A stretch of 64,000 bases of DNA from contig JASGHK010000001.1 of the NCBI GenBank assembly GCA_049841135.1, forward strand, positions 744,001 to 808,000. The letters run 5' to 3'. Both the position numbers and the translations under genes were made by a program. The notes under the pieces are model-generated. The model did not search any database and was not told the DNA's origin. It saw only the letters and a list, made by a program, of their open reading frames with translations. Positions 35,242 through 45,686 of the stretch are shown here, in pieces. Source of the DNA: JACRCT01 sp049841135 (GTDB taxonomy: Bacteria > Myxococcota > Myxococcia > Myxococcales > UBA5297). Each line of letters begins with the position of its first letter. Positions within the stretch are counted from its first letter, which is position 1.

Positions 35242-35943
35242 TTAGTCGCGCCGGCCGAACAGACGCAGGATGGCCAGGAAGAGGTTGACGAAATCCAGGT
35301 AGAGCATCAGCGCGCCGACGACCGCGAGGCTGCCCGTGCCGCCCCCGGCGTAGGCCGTGGCGAAGTAGTTGCGCAGCTTCTGGGTGTCGTAGGCGGTCAG
35401 GCCGGCGAAGACCACCACGCAGGCGCAGCTGATGACGAAGCCCAGCAGGTCGTTCATCACGAAGAGATTGACGACGCCGGCCACCACCACGCCGATGAGC
35501 CCGATGAACAGGAACGAGCCCCACCCGCTCAGGTCCTTGCGGGTCACCGTGGCGTAGAGCGTCATCGCCCCGAAGACGCCCGCGGTGACGGCGAAGGCGT
35601 TGCCGATGGTCCCCAGCCGGTAGACGAAGAAGATGGCCGACAGCGTGAGGCCATTGACCACGGAGTAGGCCAGGAACATCAGGCCGGCCAGGGCGGAGTT
35701 CATCCGCGTCGCCAGGAACGACAGCGCGAGGACGAGTCCGAACTCGACCAGCATCAAGACGACCCAGCTGCTGGCCACGAACCGCATGGCGGCCGGCGTC
35801 GTGGCAGTGGCGAAGGCCGTCGCGGCGGTCGCGCCCAGGCCGACGAACATCCAGCCGTAGACGCGGTTCATGAAGGCGCGCTGGGCCTCGGAGAAGGCCA
35901 CCGGCGACGCCGGAGCGGTCGAATAGGTCTGAAAGGCAGGCAT
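35242..35943 (-). CDS. Bax inhibitor-1/YccA family membrane protein
   Basis: A 233-residue protein with seven hydrophobic helices (WVVLMLVEFGLVLALSFLAT, FLFIGLIGVVVAGVVNLFVM, CACVVVFAGLTAYDTQKLRN). The YDTQKLR stretch near the C-terminus is characteristic of the BI-1/YccA/YbhL family, and the protein ends LRLFGRRD. In bacteria these are inner-membrane proteins that interact with FtsH or leak calcium. It starts 28 bases after the pepF stop, so the two are probably co-transcribed. Confidence 0.92.
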   Translation of the reverse strand: MPAFQTYSTAPASPVAFSEAQRAFMNRVYGWMFVGLGATAATAFATATTPAAMRFVASSWVVLMLVEFGLVLALSFLATRMNSALAGLMFLAYSVVNGLTLSAIFFVYRLGTIGNAFAVTAGVFGAMTLYATVTRKDLSGWGSFLFIGLIGVVVAGVVNLFVMNDLLGFVISCACVVVFAGLTAYDTQKLRNYFATAYAGGGTGSLAVVGALMLYLDFVNLFLAILRLFGRRD

Positions 35944-35970
35944 GGCTTTCCTTCTCGCTTCTGTCGTTGG

Positions 35971-37911
35971 CTACTTCTTGGCAGGGACGGTGGCGGGCGC
36001 GGCGAGCAGCTTCTCCATCTCCGCGACCCGGGAATCGAGCAGCTTCGCCGCGGCCTCGATGACGTCGGGCTTGGTCAGGTCGGCGCCGGCGGCCTTGAGC
36101 AGCTCGAGCGGCGGCTTGGAGCTGCCGCCCTTGAGCATGCCCAGGTACGCGTCGCGGGCCTTCACGTCGCCCGAGCCGACCTTCTCCGCCAGCGCCAGGC
36201 CCGAGGAGAGGCCGGTCGCGTAAACGAACACGTAGTACTTGTAATAGAAGTGCGGAATGTAGGCCCACTCGATGTCGTCGTTGGGGCCCACGGTGAGGTC
36301 CGGGCCGTAGTAGGCCTTGAGCAGCTCGGCGTAGGTCTTGTTCATGAACTCCGCGGTGAGCGGCTCGCCCTTCTCGGCGGCGGTGTGCAGCGCCAGCTCG
36401 AACTCGGCGAACAGCGACTGCCGGTAGATCGTCGTGCGGATGGACTCGACGCTCTTGTTGAGCAGGAACAGCCGCTCCTCCTTCGACTTGGCGTTCTTCA
36501 CCATGTGGTCGTTGAGCAGCTTCTCGTTGAAGGTCGAGGCGATCTCCGCGACGAACATCGAGTAGTTGGCCGTCTGGATGGGCTGCACGCCGTAGGAGAG
36601 GTGGCTGTGCAGCGCGTGGCCGTACTCGTGGGCCAGCGTCGAGAGCCCGTCGAGGTCGTCCATGTAGTTCATCTTCACGAACGGGTGGACGCCGTAGACG
36701 GAGCTGGAGAAGGCGCCGGAGTCCTTGTCCTTGTTCGGGTAGACGTCGATCCAGCCGTTGGCCGGGTCGAGGCCGGTCTTGAGCGCCTTGACGTAGTCGG
36801 GGCCCAGCGGCGCCAGCGCGGTGGGGATGAGCTCCTGCGCCTTGGCGTAGGGGATTTCCTCCTTCACGGTGGCGACGATGGGCGTGTACAGGTCGTAGAT
36901 GTGCAGCTCGGGCACGTTGAGGATCTTCTTGCGCAGCGCCACGTAGCGGTGCAGCGGTGCCACGTTCTTGCGGACGGTGTCGACCAGGTTCTTGTAGACG
37001 GCCGGCGAGATGTCGTCCTTGTCGAGGTAGGCGGCGAGCGCGGAGTCGTAGCCGCGGGCGCGGGCCGAGAAGACGTTGAGGTTCATCTGGCCGGAGAGCG
37101 TGCCGGCGAAGACGTGCTGGTACTGCTTGAGGGTCGCGAAGAGCTTCTCCACGGCCTCCTGGCGCACCTTGCGGTCCTTGCTGGCGCGGTACTTGGGGAA
37201 GTTGGCCAGGGTCAGCTGCACCTCCTTGCCGCTCTCGTCGGTGATCTTGGGCAGCGGCATGTCGGCGAGCGCCGCGTCGAACACCTTCTCCAGGTCGGAG
37301 GGAATCTCGTTCAGGTCGATCTCCGCCCAGAGGTTGTCGCGGGCCAGCGCCAGCACCCGCTCGGCCTCCTCGCCCAGCACATGGGCACGGCGGCGGCGCA
37401 TGTCGCTCAGGTAGGTCTTGTACTCGGCGAGCTTGGGCTCCTTGGCGTAGGCCGCGGTCAGCGCCGCGTCGTCGAGCTTGAGGACCTCCTGGCGGATGAA
37501 CGAGGTCGCGGCCATGAACTCGTTCATGGTGGCCAGCGCCTTGTCGTTCATGCCCTGCAGCTTCTCGTTCTTCTGGTCGCTGTCGAAGCGCAGGTTCGTG
37601 TAGAGCGTGAGCTTGTTCACGTCGCGGCGCGTGGCGAAGTAGAGGTCCAGGCACTCGCGCAGCGACTTCGGGTCGGCGAGCTTGCCCTTGAAGGCGGCGA
37701 GCTTGGCGCGAGATGCGGGGGCGGCGGCGAGCGCGGCCTCGAAGGCGGCGTCGTCGGCGAAGAGCGGCGCGAGCTTCCACTTGTACTGGTCGGGGACCTT
37801 GGCGCGCTCGAGGTTGGCGTCGGGCAGGAACGCCGGAGCCGCGGCGGCCTTGGCGGGAGGGGCTGCGTTCATGAGCATGGCGAGCGTGGTCAGGGCGATG
37901 AGTCCGGACAT
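35971..37911 (-). CDS. pepF: Oligoendopeptidase F (M3 family), exported
   Basis: A 646-residue M3B metallopeptidase. The HEYGH zinc-binding motif lies near residue 428 in STLAHEYGHALHSHLS. Flanking family blocks include VHPFVKMNYMDDLDGL before it and YYKYYVFVYATGLSSGLALA near the C-terminus. Length fits PepF plus an N-terminal signal (MSGLIALTTLAMLMNAAPPA), so it is probably periplasmic, unlike the usual cytoplasmic PepF. It degrades short peptides. First gene of the pepF, BI-1-like, corA-like run. Confidence 0.93.
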   Translation of the reverse strand: MSGLIALTTLAMLMNAAPPAKAAAAPAFLPDANLERAKVPDQYKWKLAPLFADDAAFEAALAAAPASRAKLAAFKGKLADPKSLRECLDLYFATRRDVNKLTLYTNLRFDSDQKNEKLQGMNDKALATMNEFMAATSFIRQEVLKLDDAALTAAYAKEPKLAEYKTYLSDMRRRRAHVLGEEAERVLALARDNLWAEIDLNEIPSDLEKVFDAALADMPLPKITDESGKEVQLTLANFPKYRASKDRKVRQEAVEKLFATLKQYQHVFAGTLSGQMNLNVFSARARGYDSALAAYLDKDDISPAVYKNLVDTVRKNVAPLHRYVALRKKILNVPELHIYDLYTPIVATVKEEIPYAKAQELIPTALAPLGPDYVKALKTGLDPANGWIDVYPNKDKDSGAFSSSVYGVHPFVKMNYMDDLDGLSTLAHEYGHALHSHLSYGVQPIQTANYSMFVAEIASTFNEKLLNDHMVKNAKSKEERLFLLNKSVESIRTTIYRQSLFAEFELALHTAAEKGEPLTAEFMNKTYAELLKAYYGPDLTVGPNDDIEWAYIPHFYYKYYVFVYATGLSSGLALAEKVGSGDVKARDAYLGMLKGGSSKPPLELLKAAGADLTKPDVIEAAAKLLDSRVAEMEKLLAAPATVPAKK

Positions 37912-38092
37912 GGCGACCTCGATGGGAAACGGCGGCAGCGTCGGAGGCCGGCAGGATAGGCGGCCTGCCCCGTCCCGGCCAAGGGGGATTCGACCAGTAG
38001 GAGACCGGAAAACGCAGGCGAAACCCGGGGCTACGGCAAGGGTGTGACCCGCATCACGAGATCGCCCGCATCGATCGATATGGGGGCGCCGG

Positions 38093-40103
38093 CTAGGGGC
38101 CCGGGGTGAAGCCCTTCAGGCCCTTCCGCAGCAGGTCTTCCGGGTTCGGCTGCGAGGGCGCCAGCCCCTGCGCTGCTGCCCGAGCGAGCGCCGCGGAATC
38201 CACCGAGACCTGCGGCGCGCCGAGCGTGCCGCCGATCTGGAGCGGGGCGTCGAGCGGCTGCTTGGGGGCCGCCAACCCCGTGGCTCGCGCGACGAACTGC
38301 GGCGACAGCTTGGCCGTCCCCTTCAGGTCCAGCCGCTGGTCCAGCCCGATGGCCCCGCCGACGCTCAGCTCCCCGAAGCTCGACTGGACCGTCACCGGCT
38401 TCGCGAAGCGCAGGAGGCCGTTTTCGAGCGTGAAGGAGCCGGCCAGGTCGCGCAGCTCGGTACCCGCGGCCGGTGGCGCCACTCCGGCGCCGCTGCCTCC
38501 CCGCGCCAGCTGCTGGAGCACGCCGGCCACCCGCAGCGCCTCGGCGAGCGGCTGCGCCATCGTCTGCTCCAAACTCGCGGTGGTGAGCTTGCCGTTCTCC
38601 AGCTTGAACGAGCCCTTGCCGTTCAAGCTCGTGAGCAGCTGCTGCCAGACGTCCCCGCTGCCGCTCAGGTGGATCTGCCCGCTGAACCGTCCCGTGAGCG
38701 GGCTTGCTCCGGAGACGAGCTGCATCGCGTTTCCGAAGTCCACCCCGCCCAGCCGCGCCGACAGCAGCCAGCTCGGTTGCGGCTGCGTCAGGTCGAGCCG
38801 CGTCCCCGAGGCGTCGAGGGTCCCGCCGTAGAGGTCCGCGTCGGCCCGGGAGAGCGTGAGCACGCCGCCCTGCAGGCGCGCCTCGGCCGTGACGTGCTGC
38901 GAGACGAGCTTCTTCACCACCATCCGGTCGGCCCGGATCTGCCCGAGGGCGGTGACCGAGCGGATTCTGGTCGCGCATCGATTGCGGCAGCGGTGCGCCC
39001 TCGCTGGCGCCCGCCGTGGGCTTCTGCTCCGACGGTGGCAGGGCCGCCAGCAGCGCGTCGAGGTCGAGCAGCGGACCGGACAGGTCGAAGCTCGCCTTGC
39101 GCCCGGCCAGGTCGAGCGACGCCTTCCCGCCGAGCTCGATGCCCGGGCCGCGCACCCGCAGGTCCGAGACGGACACCGAGGCGTTGCCCGCCGCGCCTTT
39201 GGGGAGTCGGGCGATGAAGGCGAATGCACCGGAGGCTTGCTGGCCGCGCAGCACGAGGTTCGGAGCCCCCACCCGGCCCCGCAGCTCGGTCGCTCCGTCC
39301 TTGGCGGTGGCGAAGTCGCCGCGGATCTCCACCCGGCCTCCGGTCAGCGCCTCGCCTATCCCGGCAGGCAGCAGCCCGCGCAGCTGCCGCAGCTCGATGG
39401 GCAGCGCCCGGAACGAGCCGCCGAGCTTCCCGCCCGGCGACAGGTCGACGTTGGCGTGGAGGTTCTGCGCGGTCCCGGCGAAGGCGGCATCCAGCTTCAC
39501 GTTCGAGCGCTCGCCGCCCAGGCCGTTCGCGTCCACGTCGATGCGCCGCAGCGCCACCGACTCGCCCTTGCCGTGGTCGATGACGCGCAGCTCTCCGTCC
39601 CGAATCGAGAACTGATCGACCAGGACCTGCCTCTGCTCCTGCCCGCCCGAGGGCGCCTCTCCCTGGGTGCCCGCCAAGCCCTGCGTGCTCCACGTGCCGT
39701 CCCGGGCGCGCACCAGGTTGATGACCGGGTGCTGCAGCTCCACGCGGCCGAACTCGACGTCATGGCCGCGGCTCTTGACGAGAGGCCACAGGCGAATCGT
39801 CGCCCGGGCATCGCCGACCTGGGCCAGCGGCGGCTCCCCAGGCCGCCCGGCGACCGACAAGCCCTGCAGCTCGGCGGCCGGCGGGAACAGCGCCAGGCTG
39901 ACCTGCCGCACCTCGACCTGGCGCCCCAGCTGCTGCGAGACGCGCGGGAGCACGTCCCGCTGGATGCGCGAGGTCAGCGCCGCCGGGTCGTGCAGCAGGA
40001 CGCCGACGAAGGCCGCCGCTGCGAGCAGCAGGACGAGGACGATGCCGCCCAGCACGAGCAGCAGGCGCCTCAGGACCTTATGCCTTCGGAGAGGATGAGC
40101 CAT
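38093..40103 (-). CDS. AsmA-family envelope protein (one frameshift)
   Basis: About 669 residues starting at MAHPLRRHKV (40103). An N-terminal transmembrane helix (LLLVLGGIVLVLLLAAAAFV) is followed by the AsmA start signature (RVSQQLGRQVEVRQVSLALF) and repeating beta-rich units (LRVIDHGKGESVALRRIDVD). AsmA-like proteins are bridge-like proteins in the periplasm involved in phospholipid transport between membranes. The frame breaks at 38963-38967 (coding strand gaatc for gatc): removing one base gives SMRDQIRSVTALGQIRADRM. It ends RKGLKGFTPGP. It is divergent from the RNA helicase. Confidence 0.8.
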
Positions 40104-40186
40104 TCGGCCGGAACGTGAGGACGTCGGCCGCCGCCCGCAACGAACGACTGCTTCCCGTACAGCTCCAGGCGGGATACTGGTGCGCC

Positions 40187-41909
40187 ATGAACTTTGCTGA
40201 CCTCCAGCCACACCCCACCCTCCTTGCGGCCCTCACCGAGCGTGGCTACGAACAGCCGACCCCCGTGCAGGCGCTCGTCCTCGGCCCCGAGGCCGCCGGC
40301 CGGGACCTGCTCGTCTCCGCCCAGACCGGGTCCGGCAAGACCGTGGCCTTCGGTTTGGCGCTCGCCCGGGACCTCCTCGGGGACGCCGAGATGCTGCCTC
40401 GCGCTGGCCTTCCCCTGGCGCTGGTCGTCGCCCCGACCCGAGAGCTCGCGCTCCAGGTCCAGCAGGAGCTGTACTGGCTCTACGCCAAGGCCGGAGCGCG
40501 CATCCGCGCCTGCGTGGGAGGCATGGACCCGCGCCGCGAGCAGCGCGCGCTCGCCGACGGGGCCCACATCGTGGTGGGGACCCCGGGGCGGCTGTGCGAC
40601 CACCTCGACCGCAAGAACCTGAAGCTCTCGGGGCTGCGCGCGGTGGTGCTCGACGAGGCCGACGAGATGCTCGACATGGGCTTCCGCGAGGAGCTCGAGG
40701 AGATCCTCAAGCACGCCCCGACCTCGCGCCGGACCCTGATGTTCTCGGCGACGCTGCCCCGCGAGATCGAGGCGATGGCCCGGCAGTTCCAGAAGGACGC
40801 GGTGCGCCTGGCCGCCAGCCCCGCCCGCGCCGCCCACGCGGACATCGAGTACCGGGCCCACGCCTTCTCCCCGCGCGAGCGCGAGCACGCGGTGGTCAAC
40901 ACCCTGCGCGCGCTCGACCCCGCCGGCGCGCTCGTCTTCTGCGCCACCCGCGACGGCGTCAACCACCTGGCCGCCAACCTCACCGAGCGCGGCTTCGCGG
41001 CGGTGGCCATCAGCGGCGAGCTGACGCAGCCCGAGCGGCTGCGCGCCCTGCAGTCGCTGCGCGACGGCCGGGCGCGGGTGCTGGTCGCCACCGACGTCGC
41101 CGCGCGCGGCCTGGACCTGCCCGCGCTCGACCTGGTCATCCAGGCGGACCTGCCCCGCGATGCGCAGGTCCTGCAGCACCGCAGCGGGCGCACCGGCCGG
41201 GCCGGGCGCAAGGGCGTGAGCGTGGTGCTGGTCCCCTTCAAGATGCGCGGCCTGGCGGAGCGGATGTTCCGCACCGCCGGCATCAAGCCCACGTGGGCGC
41301 CGGTCACCAGCCCGGAAGAGATCCGCGCGCTGGACCAGAAGCGGCTCGTCGAGGCCATCACCGCCCTGGGCGCCGAGGCGAGCGAGGAGGACCTGGAGGT
41401 CGCCCGCAAGCTCCTCGAGAGCCAGGAGCCGCAGAAGCTGGTCGCGGCCCTGGTCCGCTCGCAGCGGTCGCACCTGCCGGCTCCGGAAGAGCTGCCGCTC
41501 ACCTCGGCCCTGCGCGATTCGCACCAGCACACCCCGCACCAGAACCAGCGCGCCCCGGCGCGCCACGCCGGCAGCGGCGAGCCGAGGTTCCGCGCCGCCT
41601 CCGGCAAGCCCGCCCGCGAGCACGGACCGCGGGTGCAGCACCCAGAAGCCGGCGAGGGCGTCTGGTTCCGCATGAACGTCGGCCGGCTCAACAACGCCGA
41701 CCCCAAGTGGCTCGTCCCACTCATCTGCCGGCGCGGCGGCGCGACCAAGGCCGACCTCGGAAAGAATCCTCATCTTCCCCAAGGAGACGCGCTTCGTGGT
41801 GCGGACCGCGATGGCCGAGCGCTTCGAGCAGGCAGCGACCCGGCCCGACAAGAAGGACCCGGCCATCAAGTTCCAGCGCGTGACCGCCGGCGGCAGCCGG
41901 AAAGGCTGA
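40187..41909 (+). CDS. DEAD-box ATP-dependent RNA helicase with DbpA-type RNA-binding tail (one frameshift)
   Basis: About 573 residues. The core has Q motif (YEQPTPVQA), AQTGSGKT, APTRELA, GGMDPRRE, GTPGRL, DEADEML, SAT, ARG and HRSGRTGR in order. The C-terminus (RMNVGRLNNADPKWLVPLIC) is the DbpA-like RNA-recognition domain that targets 23S rRNA hairpin 92 in DbpA. A frameshift at 41764-41768 (gaatc for gatc) must be repaired to reach KILIFPKETRFVVRTAMAER and the stop at 41907-41909. It unwinds rRNA structures during ribosome assembly. Close to dbpA, but the linker is longer than in E. coli, so I leave the gene symbol open. Confidence 0.9.
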
Positions 41910-42025
41910 ACTGCGGGCTTCGGGCTGCGGGCTTCGGGTCAAGCCGCCGTCTGCAATACCCGAGGCCCTGAGGCAGGCACGCCTTCGAGGCACGGCTTCG
42001 GTCGTGGGCGCTCGGCGCGCCGACC

Positions 42026-42658
42026 TCAGCTCGCGCCACCGAGGCGGAGCCGTTCGAGGCTGCGCCCAAGGTTCTCGCGGGCCCGGGCCTCCAGGCGCTC
42101 GCGGACGACGACGGTGGCGAAGAGAGGAGCACGGGCCAGGAAGCGCTCGAGGAAGTGCGCCCTGCCCTCGCGGAACTGCTCGTCGGTCAAGTGCGCGTAC
42201 TCCTGGCGGACTGCGGCCTCGTAGCGCTCGAACCGCCCCGGCTCGGCCCCGAGGATGGCGAGATCGACGTCCACGACGAGGGCCGCATCGCCTGCGTCAG
42301 GCGCTGCCGCATGCTTCGTCGCGAGGACGAGCCGCTCGATGGCGTCCAGCCGGGCAGCCTCGGCGCCTGCGAGCAGCCCACGCATCAGCGCCGCGCTGCG
42401 CTCTTCGTTGTCCTTGGCCTTCGCGTCGTAGACGACGTCGTGGAACCAGAGCGCCGCCTCGACCGCCAGCGGATCGGCGGCGTGCGCCCGGACCAAGTCG
42501 AAGAGCGCCAGGCAGTCCCGGACGTGCTCGAGCGTGTGGTATGCGCGCGAGTCCTCCGAGTACCGTGCCGCCAACTCGGCCCACGCCGCGGCCGGCTCGC
42601 CCGTGGCCCCCAGAGCCCGGAAGAGCCGCTCGAACCGCGCATCAGCCGGCGATGCCAC
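42026..42658 (-). CDS. HD-superfamily phosphohydrolase-like protein
   Basis: A 210-residue protein starting with GTG at 42658. It has the pattern RAYHTLEHVRDCL (first His pair), ALWFHDVVYD (HD pair) and NEERSAALM, as in predicted metal-dependent HD-family hydrolases of the YfbR/COG4339 kind. It probably acts on a nucleotide or small phosphoester. The start overlaps the coaD stop by 17 bases, so expression is coupled. Substrate unknown. Confidence 0.8.
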   Translation of the reverse strand: MASPADARFERLFRALGATGEPAAAWAELAARYSEDSRAYHTLEHVRDCLALFDLVRAHAADPLAVEAALWFHDVVYDAKAKDNEERSAALMRGLLAGAEAARLDAIERLVLATKHAAAPDAGDAALVVDVDLAILGAEPGRFERYEAAVRQEYAHLTDEQFREGRAHFLERFLARAPLFATVVVRERLEARARENLGRSLERLRLGGAS

Positions 42659-43142
42659 GGCGACTCCGGATGCGCTCGAAGACCGGCGGCGAGACGTACT
42701 TGCGCACCAGCTCCTCCCAGCCGTCGGGTCCGATGAGCCCCTTCACGAAGCTGGAGCTGACGTCCGCGACCTCGCGCGACGGCATCAGGAAGACGGTGGA
42801 GATCTCCGGGGCGTTGTCGGCGTTGATGTTGCGCATCGTCCGCTCGAACTCGAAGTCGGCGGTGCCGCGGATGCCGCGCAGGATGAACCGGGCGCCGATG
42901 GACTTGGCGTAGCGGATGAGGAACTGGTTGGTGAACGCGGCGACGGTCACGTTCGGCAGCTCGCCGGTGATCTCGCGCAGCATCTCCAGCCGCTCCTCCA
43001 CGCTGAACATGCTCTTCTTGTCGGGGTTGACTCCCACCGCCACCTGCAGCCGGTCGAACAGCTCGGCGCCCTGGCGGATCATCCACAGGTGGCCGATGGT
43101 CGGCGGGTCGAAGCTGCCTGCGTACACCGCGAACTGTTCCAA
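42642..43142 (-). CDS. coaD: Phosphopantetheine adenylyltransferase
   Basis: A 166-residue enzyme of coenzyme A synthesis, joining ATP to 4'-phosphopantetheine. The start is TTG at 43142 (gagg six bases upstream), giving MEQFAVYAGSFDPPTIGHLW, close to the usual N-terminus. An ATG at 43169 would add nine unusual residues. Motifs: GSFDPPTIGH (nucleotide-binding), ARFILRGIRGTADFEFERTM, and VSSSFVKGL near the C-terminus. Length is typical (about 160). Confidence 0.93.
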   Translation of the reverse strand: MEQFAVYAGSFDPPTIGHLWMIRQGAELFDRLQVAVGVNPDKKSMFSVEERLEMLREITGELPNVTVAAFTNQFLIRYAKSIGARFILRGIRGTADFEFERTMRNINADNAPEISTVFLMPSREVADVSSSFVKGLIGPDGWEELVRKYVSPPVFERIRSRRGIAG

Positions 43143-43282
43143 GCGCCACCTCGAAGAAGAACCCGGCATTCGGCCCCTAACCCGGCGGAGCCAAGTCAGG
43201 CCGCCGGCCCGTTGCAGGGTGCCCGAAGCCCTTGAAGCCCGAACCCAGAACCCCGAACCCCGAAGCCCGAAGCCCGTTTCTC

Positions 43283-43531
43283 TCATCCGCCTGCGGCGGG
43301 GAACACCATCCAGACCTCGTCCTCGGCGGAGAGCTTCGTCGAGCGCCCCTGCAGCGAGTTCACGTTGCGGCCGTTGACGAGCACCGTGGCCCGGCAGGCC
43401 TTCTTCCACTCGTCGGGAGCGACGCGGCCACCCATCTCGTCGAGCAGGTCGCCCACGGTCGCCGCCGTGGACTGCAGCTCGCCGGCGCCGAGCAGCTTCG
43501 CCAAGTTGGCATGCGGAACGAAGATCGCCAT
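43283..43531 (-). CDS. MoaD/ThiS-like sulfur-carrier protein
   Basis: An 82-residue beta-grasp protein starting at 43531 (aggagg six bases upstream). It ends FPAAGG, with the C-terminal Gly-Gly that is adenylated and thiocarboxylated. Internal blocks: STAATVGDLLDEMGGRV and ATVLVNGRNVNSLQG. It lies 18 bases after the aldehyde:ferredoxin oxidoreductase stop, a usual association since that enzyme needs a pterin cofactor whose dithiolene sulfur comes from MoaD. So it is probably the enzyme's dedicated sulfur carrier. Confidence 0.85.
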   Translation of the reverse strand: MAIFVPHANLAKLLGAGELQSTAATVGDLLDEMGGRVAPDEWKKACRATVLVNGRNVNSLQGRSTKLSAEDEVWMVFPAAGG

Positions 43532-43548
43532 CGACATCCTCCTCTGGC

Positions 43549-45424
43549 CTAGGCCCGCACCCGCAGCCGGTCCAACGTCTGCTGCTTGGGCACCCCGTGA
43601 CGGTCCCAGCCACGCACCCGGTAGTACTGCGGCAGCATCTTGGCGAGCGGCACCCCGCCCTTGGCGCCCGGGAAGGTCGGCTCGTGGAGCAGGCGCGCCG
43701 GCAGCTGGTCGAGCGAGCCGTCCAGGCCCTCGCGCAGGTTGAACATGCGCTCGAGGTTGTAGACGCGCTCGCCGATCTCCAGGAACTCGCTCATCGAGAC
43801 CTCGCGGCCGAGCACCGCGGTCAGGAACTTCTCGAACCACAGGACGCGCAGCGGGTGCTTGGCGCGGACCACGCCGAAGAGCACCGGGCCGGCGAAGTTG
43901 GCGACCCTCATCGCCGCGCGGTAGGTCAGGCCATTGGGGTCCAGCGTGGAGACGAAGCCGGGGATGACCGCGTAGGCGGCGAAGTAGCACATCGACATCG
44001 AGCTGATGGCGGCGTTGAGGTTCTGCTGGAAGTAGACGAGCTCGGGCTTGGCCGCGGTGCCCAAGGGGTCGATGGAGACCGGCCCGGTCGCCTCCATGAA
44101 CATCGTCCCGCCGCGGATGTGGCAGCCGCCGCGGTTGTTGGTGGCGTACTCCAGGCCCTGGCCGAAGCAGCCGCGCGGATCGTACGCCGGCAGCTCCAGG
44201 CCCTTGACGTGGATGGCGAAGGCCTCGCCGCCCAGCTTCGCGGCCATGCGCCGGGTGCCTTCGGCGAGCGCGTCGCCCAGGCCCTGGCGGCGGGCAGTGG
44301 CGTGGATGGCGTCGCGGTAGGCCTCGAACCGGCCCCAGGCGAGGTCGCTCTGGAGCATGCCGCGCTCCGTCAGCTCGGTCGCGAAGCCCAGCGTGTTGCC
44401 CATCGACACCGTGTCCAGGCCCAGGTCGTCGCAGAGCACGCCCAGCTCGCTGACGTCCTGCAGGTCGAACAGGCCCAGGTTGTTGCCCAGGAGGCCGATG
44501 GTCTCGAACTCCGGCCCCTTGGCCGGATTGCCGCGCAGCTTGATCTTGCGGCCGCAGCGGATGGGGCACGACAGGCAGCCGTCCTGCTTGATGAGCAGCT
44601 CATCGCGCATCCGCTCGCCGGCCAGCTCGCGCGTGCGCCGGTCGCGCCCGGTCTGGTAGTTGCGGGTGGGGATGATGTTCCGGCCGGCGGTGGTCATCAC
44701 CAGGTTCGCCGTGCCCAACGACGGGAGGAGCCCGCCGGTCAGCGGGTGGCCGAGCAGGAACTCGGTGATCCCCTTCTGCAGCGCCTTGAACTCCTCGGGG
44801 CGCTCGACCGGCACCGGCTGCTGTCCGTCGGCGATGACCGCCTTGAGGTTCTTGGAGCCCATGACCGCGCCGACGCCGCCGCGGCCGGCGACCCGGTGCT
44901 GGCTGACGATGGCGGCGTAGCGGACCCGGTTCTCGCCGGCGGGGCCGATGACCGCCTTGCCGAAGTGCTTGGGCAGCGCCTCCTGCGTCTCGTGCGTCCC
45001 CTTCCCCCAGAGCGCGGTCGCGTCCTCGAGGGTGACGGCCTGGTCGGTGATCTTGAGCGTCACCGGCCCCTTCGCCTTGCCGCGAACGATGACCGCGACG
45101 TAGCCGGCCTTGCGCAGCTTGGTGGCGAAGTTGCCGCCGCAGTGGCTGTCGGCGAGGCCCCCCGTGGCCGGCGACTTGGTGCTGACCACGAAGCGGTTCG
45201 ACTGCGGCGCGCTGGTGCCCGTGAGCGGCCCGACCGAGAAGACGAGCGGCATGCGGTCGTCGTAGGGATCGAGCTTGGGCGGCGCGGCGTCGTAGAGCAG
45301 GCGCGAGCCCAGGCCGCGGCCGCCGAGGTAGAGCTTCCCACTCCTCGGCGCTCAGGCTGCGCACCTTCGACTGGCCCGTCGCGAGATCGACCTCGAGGCA
45401 CCGCGGCTGCACCGTCTGCTCCAT
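43549..45424 (-). CDS. Tungsten/molybdenum-dependent aldehyde:ferredoxin oxidoreductase (one frameshift)
   Basis: About 624 residues from ATG 45424. It is an AOR-family enzyme that oxidises aldehydes to carboxylates with ferredoxin as electron acceptor. Signatures: LGGRGLGSRLLYD near the N-terminus, GRGGVGAVMGSKNLKA, the 4Fe-4S region DGCLSCPIRCGRK, and the pterin-binding RGGCHIRGG. The N-terminal part joins only after removing one base at gagcttc 45331-45337 (coding gaagctc for gagctc). A MoaD-like gene follows immediately. The distal C-terminal Cys is not clearly assigned. Confidence 0.87.
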
Positions 45425-45686
45425 CGCTCACCCCATCCTTCTCTCGACGCCGCCTCCCGAGGCGACGCCGGGCCATTGTGTGCCAGACGAGGCCGCGGCG
45501 AGCATCGAAATCTCAGTCGAACAGTTGATTCGCCAATCGGCACCGTGGCCGTGGTAACGACCGGCAGTTCACCATTGAGGGAGGCAGGCGAGCAGACGTC
45601 TTGCCGACCCGGTTATCCATCCCGTATTCCGCTGTGCCGTTTGGCGGATTCCCCTTCACGCAATCGTTCACTTCAAGGAGGCGCGC

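Noticed and set aside
35188..37959. A 923-codon plus-strand open frame opposite pepF and its neighbours
   Set aside because: Antisense shadow of pepF, BI-1-like and corA-like genes, which have clear motifs.
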